Assembly: GCA_030681645.1 (NCBI GenBank)
Contig: JAUXRX010000009.1
Location: 124,001-188,000, forward strand
From: Archangium sp.
Lineage (GTDB): Bacteria > Myxococcota > Myxococcia > Myxococcales > Myxococcaceae
Direction: 5' to 3'
Length of the DNA stretch: 64,000 nt
Both the position numbers and the translations under genes were made by a program. Every line of letters starts with the position of its first letter. Within the stretch, counting starts at the first letter, position 1. Shown here one piece after another: positions 56,490-64,000 of this stretch. The notes under the pieces were generated by a model. It saw only the letters and a program-made list of their open reading frames with translations. It was not told where the DNA came from and made no database searches.

Positions 56490-59096
56490 TCAGGGAGGAC
56501 ACATCGTCAGCGAGGTGATCCACTGATCGATGAGCGCCGTGCCCTGCGGGTCTGCGATCACGCTCCCCACCGGCGGCATGCGGAACGCGTTGAGGGCATG
56601 AATGCGGCGCGACACGATGCTGGTCGACGGCGAGCCCGGCACGATCAACATCGCGCCCGTGATGCCGAGGTTTCCATTCTGCGGCGCCACGTTGCAGCTG
56701 TTCGTGTTGCGGAACGAGAGTGAGTAGCGCCAGTCGGCCGGGCCCTGGCCCATGCCCTGTTGGTGGCAGCCCGCGCAGTTCGCGTGGAGGTACGCGCGCG
56801 CCCGCAGCTCGAGCGTGCCGGTGCCGAAGGGCTCCTCGTATCGCGGCAGCGTGGCCACCGGGCCCGAGAGCGGCGCGCTGAAGAAGCCGAGCCCCGCGAG
56901 CGTCTCGAGCTGGTTCGCGGTGCGCCCCGTGGCCGGGTACAGCATGGCTCTGTTGAGCTGGCCCACCTCGGGCCCCAGCGCACGCCCGGCGATGGCCGTG
57001 TGGCACTGCAGGCACTGGCTGCGGCTGGGGTAGTTCCAGGTCTGCGTGCCCACCACCCGCGCCTTCGCGCCGGGCAGCAGCGTGGCCTCGGTCTCGAGGT
57101 CGTTCCACTCGTAGGAGTACCCGGCCCACGTGCCGTTCAGGTGCCGCATGAAGAGGCGCGTCTCGATGCGCTTGCCTCCGAGGCTGAAGGTCTTCGCCAG
57201 CACGGTGCCGTTGGGGAAGTCGAAGTCACCCGAGGGTTGCACGGTGATGGTCGTGCCGTCGGGAATGGCGAGGTAGCGCTGCTTGGCAGCGCCGTCGCTC
57301 CAGAGCGCCGCGTTCACGTCGAAGGGAATGAGCGCGGCGACGGGGACCTTTGGATCGCTCGCCTGGAAGCAGCCGGTCTGCGAGAGGAGCTGCGGGAACG
57401 TGTCGACCGGGGGCGTGCCGCTGGGCACCAGCTTGTGGATCTGCCCGCTGCCGATATCGAGCGCGTAGATCTCGCCATCGGCCAGCTGTCCGAAGCTCGC
57501 CAGCGAGATGCTGGTGTCGACGAGCAGGCGCGCCGTGAAGCCTCCCATCCCGTCGGGCTCGACGACGCCGATCTTCCCCGAGCCGTAGTCGCCGAAGACG
57601 AACTTGCCGACCAGCGTGGAGATGGTGGACCCGCGGTACACGAAGCCACCCGTCGTGGAGTTCCCGGTCATGTCGGTCGCCGCGCCGCTGCGCGGGTACT
57701 CGACGACCGGGTCGATCAAACCGGCGGTCTGGCAACCGGTCGACGGGTTGTAGCAGTGCGCCCCTTCGCGGATTCGCCAGCCGTAGTTGCCGCCGAGCAC
57801 GATGCGGTCCACTTCCTCATAGAGCCCCTGGCCCACGTCAGCGGCCCAGAGCTCGCCCGAGGCGGTGTCGAAGCTCCAGCGCCAGGGGTTGCGCACGCCC
57901 AGCGCGTAGATCTCGGCGCAACGCACGCCGACGGCGGCGCTGGTCTGGCTGCTGCTCAGGTTGCAGGGCGTGTTGTCGGCCGCGTACGGATTGGTCGGGG
58001 GAATGGCGTACTTCTGCGCGAACGGCACGTTGACGTCGATGCGGATGAACTTGCCGAGGTTGGTGTTGAGGCGCTGGCCTGAGTTGAGCGGGTCGCCGCC
58101 GGACCCGCCGTCGCCGAGCCCGAGGTAGAGGAAGCCGTCGGGGCCGAAGCTGATGCTGCCGCCGTTGTGGTTCGTGTACGGCTGGTCGATGGTGAACAGG
58201 CGCTCCTCACTCGCGAGCGCGAGCGTGGCCCCGGAGTCGAGGCTCTTGAGGCGCGAGACGACCGTGCGCAGCGGCGAGGCGGTCTCGGTGTAGCTGACGA
58301 AGACCTCGAGCGTGGTCGGCCAGTTCGGGTGGAAGGCCATGCCGAGGAAGCCGCCCTCTCCGGTCGCGTTCACGCGCGCGCTGAAGTCGATCACGGTGGT
58401 GACGCTGCCCACGCCCGCGTCGTTCTGGTTGGGGAAGGAGCGGATCACGCCGAGCCGTTCCTGCACGAAGACACGATTCGGATCTCCCGGTGCGTTGAAG
58501 AGACCGAGCGGTTGGCTGAACGAGAGCGCGGGGAAGACACGCTGGGTGATCACGCCCGAGGTGTTCGGAGGAGGCGCGGGCGCCACGCAGGTCGGGTTCG
58601 CTGGCCGCGAGTCGAGTCCCAGGCCGCCGTCACTCGGGCCGCCACCCGTCGCTCCACCACCGCCGCCGACTGCGCCACCACCGCCACCGACCGCGCCACC
58701 ACCGCCGCCAACCGCGCCACCACCTCCGCCAACTGCGCCGCCGCCACCGCCGACTGCGCCACCGCCGCCGCCGACTGCGCCCCCGCCGCCACCGACTGCG
58801 CCGCCACCGCCGCCGACTGCGCCGCCACCGCCGCCGACTGCGCCGCCGCCGCCACCGACTGCGCCGCCGCCGCCGCCGACTGCGCCACCACCGCCGCCGA
58901 CCGCGCCGCCACCGCCGCCAGTTGCTCCACCGCCTCCAGTCGCTGCTCCGCCCCCCGCCGCTGCGCCACCACCCGTGGCCGCACCGCCCCCTGCGCCGCC
59001 ATCGTCATTCGGAACGCCGGAGTCTTCGGGCTCCCCGACGATACCGGTGCAGCTCACGGCAGCCGCCATGCAGAACGCGCCCAGGAGTTTTCGCAT
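56490..59096 (-). CDS. PQQ-type sugar dehydrogenase lipoprotein fused to di-haem domain
   Basis: 868 residues. Lipoprotein signal ([16 protein letters not shown]), then a Gly-rich linker of about 110 residues (about a dozen GGGGGAV units). Residues about 180-545 are the glucose/sorbosone dehydrogenase beta-propeller: [58 protein letters not shown] and [14 protein letters not shown]. The last ~320 residues hold two c-haem sites, CLQCH and CAGCH, and a Cys-Cys region, so electrons can pass out of the propeller. It oxidises sugars or alcohols, the substrate unknown. No PQQ synthesis gene is present here. Confidence 0.87.
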   Translation of the reverse strand: MRKLLGAFCMAAAVSCTGIVGEPEDSGVPNDDGGAGGGAATGGGAAAGGGAATGGGGATGGGGGAVGGGGGAVGGGGGAVGGGGGAVGGGGGAVGGGGGAVGGGGGAVGGGGGAVGGGGGAVGGGGGAVGGGGGAVGGGGGAVGGGGGATGGGPSDGGLGLDSRPANPTCVAPAPPPNTSGVITQRVFPALSFSQPLGLFNAPGDPNRVFVQERLGVIRSFPNQNDAGVGSVTTVIDFSARVNATGEGGFLGMAFHPNWPTTLEVFVSYTETASPLRTVVSRLKSLDSGATLALASEERLFTIDQPYTNHNGGSISFGPDGFLYLGLGDGGSGGDPLNSGQRLNTNLGKFIRIDVNVPFAQKYAIPPTNPYAADNTPCNLSSSQTSAAVGVRCAEIYALGVRNPWRWSFDTASGELWAADVGQGLYEEVDRIVLGGNYGWRIREGAHCYNPSTGCQTAGLIDPVVEYPRSGAATDMTGNSTTGGFVYRGSTISTLVGKFVFGDYGSGKIGVVEPDGMGGFTARLLVDTSISLASFGQLADGEIYALDIGSGQIHKLVPSGTPPVDTFPQLLSQTGCFQASDPKVPVAALIPFDVNAALWSDGAAKQRYLAIPDGTTITVQPSGDFDFPNGTVLAKTFSLGGKRIETRLFMRHLNGTWAGYSYEWNDLETEATLLPGAKARVVGTQTWNYPSRSQCLQCHTAIAGRALGPEVGQLNRAMLYPATGRTANQLETLAGLGFFSAPLSGPVATLPRYEEPFGTGTLELRARAYLHANCAGCHQQGMGQGPADWRYSLSFRNTNSCNVAPQNGNLGITGAMLIVPGSPSTSIVSRRIHALNAFRMPPVGSVIADPQGTALIDQWITSLTMCPP
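58650..58920. repeat. 21-bp tandem repeats coding GGGGGAV
   Basis: About twelve units of 21 bp, near-identical in spelling on the coding strand with some synonymous third-base changes, encode the linker of the dehydrogenase lipoprotein. On the other strand the frame gives Ala/Pro/Thr or Ala/Asp-type repeats, which are not genes. The exact count is limited by manual reading. Confidence 0.85.
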
Positions 59097-59197
59097 GGGG
59101 GCGATGCTGCTCGACCTGCACCCGTTCCTTCAAGCGGGTGCGTCGCCACTGGAAAGCCGCACCCGCCGTCGCTTCACGGGTAAGGTTCGCCGCCGGA

Positions 59198-61008
<1,811 letters not shown>

Positions 61009-61009
<1 letters not shown>

Positions 61010-61308
61010 TGCTCGCGCTCCACCTCGGGCTGGTGCTGCTCGGGATCGTGGTGGGGAACGTGGTGTTCAACAACTTCGAGAAGCACCTGCCGTGGTGGCG
61101 GCGGGTGGCGAAGCACGGGCTGGTGTTCGGCGTGGTCGCGGCGGTGCGGATTCTGTTCGGTGGGTGGGCGCTGCTCGCGGTGCTCGGCGCGCTGACGATC
61201 GGGCAGGTGGTGCTGCATGCCTGGTATTTCCCCCGCCACGGAGTGAACGGGCTGACCGCGGAGCCGTACGAGCGGTACCTCGCGTTGATCGCGCGCATGA
61301 AGCGGTGA
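61009..61308 (+). CDS. Small membrane protein coupled to Hsp70 paralogue
   Basis: 99 residues starting in the stop codon of the Hsp70 gene. Hydrophobic segments at about 3-20 and 36-68, with a basic loop (NFEKHLPWWRRVAKHG) between them; a polar end EPYERYLALIARMKR follows. It has the look of a small inner-membrane protein. Translational coupling suggests it works with the Hsp70, but no family is recognised. Confidence 0.65.
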
Positions 61309-61634
61309 GTTCGCGACGTGTGGCCCGGGCGGGGCGCGGTGATTCTGGGGTCCGTGACCGGGCCTGTTCGAGCTGGCCACTCGGCGCTCGGCTTCTGTTG
61401 ACGCAAGTGCACCGGGCAAGGCGATCGTGAAGCTCCGTAGCGAGTGGTCGGTGCTCGAGTGCCGCGAGGTCGATCGCGCACTCGATCGCGCGGGTACGGC
61501 CGTTGCGCGTGAGGTGCTCGATGCGGGTGTTCCTTGCAGCGACGACGACTGCGCAGGCGAAGTGCGTTCGCCCGCGTTGACTGGTGGCCCCTCACCCCGG
61601 CCCTCTCCCCGCTGCGCAGGGAGAGGGAGACCCC
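61309..61634. other. Gene-poor stretch ending in a CCCTCTCCC-family hairpin
   Basis: 326 bp between two convergent genes. The hairpin is CCCTCTCCC (61601-61609) with GGGAGAGGG (61619-61627), 8 bp before the rtcB stop (61635). A short open frame from a GTG at 61427 runs into the hairpin and has no family resemblance. Otherwise I see nothing. Confidence 0.65.
61601..61627. terminator. CCCTCTCCC-family hairpin at end of rtcB
   Basis: CCCTCTCCC (61601-61609) and GGGAGAGGG (61619-61627) around a 9-base loop, preceded by CCCCTCACCCCGG. It lies just past the rtcB stop on the leftward strand and is the likely transcription end for rtcB. Confidence 0.75.
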
Positions 61635-62957
61635 TCAGTCGTTGCCCTTGATGCACGCCACGGGACGCAGGCGGCGCTCGACGTGCGCGAGCCCCGCCAG
61701 CTCAACCGAGCCGAGCACCTGCTCGAGGTCCTTGTAACAAGGCCCCGACTCGTCGAGCGGCGTGTTGCGCATGTTGAGCACCACGCCCAGCTTGCCCATG
61801 CGCAGATCCGTCTCCTTCTGGTCCAGGCTCTTCTTCGCCTGCGTGCGCGACAGCCGCCGCCCCGCGCCGTGGTTCACCGAGTAGAGCGACTCCTTCGCGC
61901 CTTCGTCCGCGAAGAGGATCGCGCTGCCCGTCTCCATCGAGCCCGGAATGAGGATCGGGTGCCCGCTCTTCGCCCAGACCGTGCCCTCGAGTGCGGGATG
62001 GTCCTTCGGGAACGCGCGCGTCGCGCCCTTGCGCGCCACGAAGCGGCCGCCCTCGCGCTGAATGAGGTTGTGCGAGATCTCGTAATAGACCTGCGCCTCG
62101 CCGCCGAAGACGTGCTCGAGCGCCTCGCACACCGCCTCACCGATCAGCAGCCGGTTCGCGATGGCGAAGTTCGCCGCCATGTTGTGCAGGTTCCAGTACG
62201 CCTTCCCCGTCACCGAGTCGGCGTCGAACCAGATCGAGTCTTCGCTCTTGCCGCCCAGCCCCAGCAGCCGCGCGCCCTCCACGAAGAACTGCTTGGCGAT
62301 GTTCCAACCGAACCCGCGGCTGCCCGTGTGCAGCATCACCCAGACCTTGCCGCCCTCGTCGACCTGCATCTCGCAGAAGTGGTTGCCGCCGCCCAGGCTC
62401 CCGAGCTGGCTGCGCTTGCCCCACGCCTTCTCGGGGATGTCGACCGTGTCGTCTTCCACCGGCACCACCGCGCGCTCGGCGACCGAATGGCCATGGCCCA
62501 GCGCCTTCGCCCCGTGCCGGACGATCTCGTTGAACTTCTTCGTCGAGTTCTTGCCAGCGCCCGGCTGGCCCATGCCCACGCCGATGCGCCGCACCACCTC
62601 GTCGATCCACATGCGCCGCTTCTCGCGGTCAGCCACGTCGTCCCACGTCAGCGAGGTCGAGAGCTGCACCATGCCGCAGCCGATGTCGTAGCCCGCCGCC
62701 GTCGGCAGCAGCGTCCCCTCGGTCTCGATGGCCGTGCCGATCGGCACCCCGTAGCCCACGTGGCAGTCCGGCGTCAGCACCACCCGGGTCGCCCCGGGAA
62801 AGGAGCAGGCGTTCACCACCTGGGCGAAGACGTCTTCCTCCACCCCGAGCAGCAGCTCGTCGGACAGAAAAAGGTGCGCCTCGCAGCGCATTTGCTTCGT
62901 CTTCGGGAGCACCCAGTGACCCGCACTCACGTTCTCCAGCGTCTGCTTCCAGCTCAT
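61635..62957 (-). CDS. rtcB: RNA-splicing ligase RtcB
   Basis: 440 residues from ATG 62957 (MSWKQTLENVSAGHWVLP); upstream in-frame codons lack similarity. The GTP-dependent RNA ligase is shown by the metal ligand Cys in AAGYDIGCGMVQLS, GSLGGGNHFCEMQV, MLHTGSRGFGWNIAKQ, EISHNLIQREGGRFV, and the guanylate-accepting His in SVNHGAGRRLSRTQAKKS. It joins 2',3'-cyclic phosphate and 5'-OH ends of RNA. No rtcA or archease gene is present here. It is divergent from the PAS-GGDEF gene with 145 bp between. Confidence 0.96.
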   Translation of the reverse strand: MSWKQTLENVSAGHWVLPKTKQMRCEAHLFLSDELLLGVEEDVFAQVVNACSFPGATRVVLTPDCHVGYGVPIGTAIETEGTLLPTAAGYDIGCGMVQLSTSLTWDDVADREKRRMWIDEVVRRIGVGMGQPGAGKNSTKKFNEIVRHGAKALGHGHSVAERAVVPVEDDTVDIPEKAWGKRSQLGSLGGGNHFCEMQVDEGGKVWVMLHTGSRGFGWNIAKQFFVEGARLLGLGGKSEDSIWFDADSVTGKAYWNLHNMAANFAIANRLLIGEAVCEALEHVFGGEAQVYYEISHNLIQREGGRFVARKGATRAFPKDHPALEGTVWAKSGHPILIPGSMETGSAILFADEGAKESLYSVNHGAGRRLSRTQAKKSLDQKETDLRMGKLGVVLNMRNTPLDESGPCYKDLEQVLGSVELAGLAHVERRLRPVACIKGND

Positions 62958-63102
62958 GGCGGCTCCCGCTCCTCGCTCACGACGACGGCATGAGACCAGC
63001 AGCCTGACACCTCGAGCGGGGTCACTGTGGGCGCACGCACACCTCGACTTGACGTTTGGGCTGGCGAGGTTGGAGATCACCAACCGAAGGGGGGATGGAG
63101 AC

Positions 63103-63924
63103 ATGGCTGAACTCGATCACTTCGCGGAAGCGTTCCTGGAGGCTGCTCCAGACGCCGTGCTCGCGATCGACGACGCCGGCCTCGTCATCCTCGTCAACGT
63201 GCAGACCGAGCTGCTCCTGGGGTACGGCCGCCAGGATCTCTGGGGCGTGCCGTTCGAGAGCCTGCTCCTCGAACCCGAGGGTGGGCCCCGCCGCTCGATG
63301 GGTCCGCACTCGGTCGAGCTGAGCGCCCGCCGCCGTGATGGCTCCACCCTTCCCGTCGAGGTGAGCCTCGCCCCGGTGACCATCGATCACCGCCCGTACA
63401 CCATCGCCATCCTCCGTGACCTCACCGAGCGCCGCCGGCTCGAAGACAACCTCCACTACCTGTCCACGCACGACTCGCTCACCGGCCTCGCCAACCGCTT
63501 CGCCTTCGACGAGGCCCTCGCCCGGCTCGACGAGAGCGGTCCCCACCCCATCGGCGTGCTCATGGTCGACCTCGACGAGCTCAAGCGCGTCAACGACGAG
63601 CAGGGCCATTCCGCTGGAGACGCGCTGCTCCGCCGCGTCGCCGAGGTGCTGCGCGCCACCTTCCGCGCCGACGACGTGGTGGCCCGCATCGGCGGCGACG
63701 AGTTCGCCGTGCTCACCTCGGGCCGTGACGCCGAGGCAGTGGAGGCCCTCGGCGCCCGGCTCGTCGACGCCGTGCAGCAGCACAACCGAGAGCTCGACGC
63801 CACGCCCCTGCGCCTGTCCATCGGCGTGGCCGTCGCGGAGTCGGGCGTGTCGATCGCTGCCGCGCTCCACGACGCCGACGCTCGAATGTATTCGATGAAG
63901 CGCCTGCACCACGGCAGGAGCTGA
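63103..63924 (+). CDS. PAS-GGDEF diguanylate cyclase
   Basis: 273 residues from ATG 63103. PAS domain at about 10-115 (VLAIDDAGLVILVNVQTELLLGYGRQDLWGVPFESLLL, VEVSLAPVTIDHRPYTIAILRDLTERRRLE), then a GGDEF domain at about 125-270 (LSTHDSLTGLANRFAFDEAL, VDLDELKRVNDEQGHSAGD, active loop RIGGDEFAVL). No transmembrane helix, so cytoplasmic. It senses a small ligand or redox/light cue through PAS and makes c-di-GMP. In the window it is the second cyclase (with 45679), and one PilZ protein (32084) is a possible receptor. Confidence 0.93.
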   Translation: MAELDHFAEAFLEAAPDAVLAIDDAGLVILVNVQTELLLGYGRQDLWGVPFESLLLEPEGGPRRSMGPHSVELSARRRDGSTLPVEVSLAPVTIDHRPYTIAILRDLTERRRLEDNLHYLSTHDSLTGLANRFAFDEALARLDESGPHPIGVLMVDLDELKRVNDEQGHSAGDALLRRVAEVLRATFRADDVVARIGGDEFAVLTSGRDAEAVEALGARLVDAVQQHNRELDATPLRLSIGVAVAESGVSIAAALHDADARMYSMKRLHHGRS

Positions 63925-63930
63925 CCGCTC

Positions 63931-63982
63931 CACCCCGAGCGGAGGCGAGGGGCGCGCGTCTCGACTTCGCTCGACGTGAACG
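63931..63982. repeat. Dispersed CACCCCGAGCG repeat at the right edge
   Basis: CACCCCGAGCGGAGGCGAGG at 63931 is followed by CTCGACTTCGCTCGACGTGAACGG, the same words in both orientations that fill 3059-3205 and 43769-43804. This is the third copy in the window. Confidence 0.6.
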
Positions 63983-64000
63983 GGGGGGTAGAACCCCGCG

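Noticed and set aside
58167..59183. Ala/Thr/Asp/Cys-rich forward frame across the Gly-linker DNA
   Set aside because: It is the antisense of the 21-bp coding array of the dehydrogenase lipoprotein, whose signal peptide and haem motifs are on the other strand.
61427..61651. 74-residue open frame before rtcB
   Set aside because: It starts at a weak GTG, runs through the CCCTCTCCC hairpin, and has no resemblance or ribosome-binding site.

Overview
The window is very GC-rich, gene-dense chromosomal DNA with third-position G/C in almost every codon. It most resembles a myxobacterium or a close relative (Myxococcota). The inference rests on three things: many lipoproteins with poorly conserved bodies or Gly/Ala-rich spacers, an FHA-sigma54 activator, and a DUF2378-type protein, a family I know mainly from Myxococcales. 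I see no rRNA, tRNA, CRISPR array, transposase, integrase or phage gene. The DNA looks like stable accessory/housekeeping chromosome, dotted with short palindromic repeats between genes.

Region by region. 1-5 kb: lipoproteins, a dienelactone-hydrolase-like enzyme, a TPR protein with a damaged zinc-peptidase motif, and a GT-C-like membrane protein. 5-9 kb: rimK (S6 modification), ddaH, an EamA exporter, and an FHA/sigma54 activator. 9-14 kb: small secreted Cys-rich proteins around an acyl-CoA-binding protein, then ileS. 14-24 kb: a VWA protein, secreted unknowns, a tri-haem lipoprotein, a histidine-phosphatase-like lipoprotein, a strictosidine-synthase-like protein, a cNMP-binding protein with a DUF2378-like partner, and a B12-type radical SAM enzyme. 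24.2-24.6 kb: a large inverted hexanucleotide minisatellite. 24.6-32 kb: TPR, CorA, proA-rsfS-rlmH, ADP-ribosylglycohydrolase, lipid kinase, surE, PilZ. 32-42 kb: a repeat-bearing putative cysteine-peptidase-like protein, EamA, aldo/keto reductase, a subtilase with P-domain, PEGA, metallophosphoesterase, a mono-haem lipoprotein and an isolated atpH. 42-48 kb: a two-headed peptidase, an alpha/beta hydrolase, a SOUL protein bracketed by copies of a GGDEF 3' end, the GGDEF gene itself, and a macrodomain protein. 48.7-56.4 kb: a compact leftward operon of TetR, LolA-like protein, two FtsX/LolE-like permeases, a LolD-like ATPase, an outer-membrane barrel and then an SSS symporter, with two palindromic operators at its head. 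56.5-64 kb: a PQQ-type dehydrogenase/cytochrome lipoprotein, an Hsp70 paralogue, rtcB, and a PAS-GGDEF cyclase.

The best candidate for an undescribed system is the 50.5-56.4 kb operon. It looks like a self-regulated, dedicated envelope lipid or lipoprotein trafficking route separate from a housekeeping Lol system. The most striking non-coding structure is the inverted hexanucleotide array at 24217-24586. Other signals worth following are the two families of intergenic palindromes, the duplicated GGDEF tail flanking the SOUL gene, the double-peptidase fusion, and the HQLAH pseudo-peptidase. Starts were moved from the longest open frame to the first codon that fits the family, a signal peptide or a ribosome-binding site. 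Where this was a choice the entry says so.
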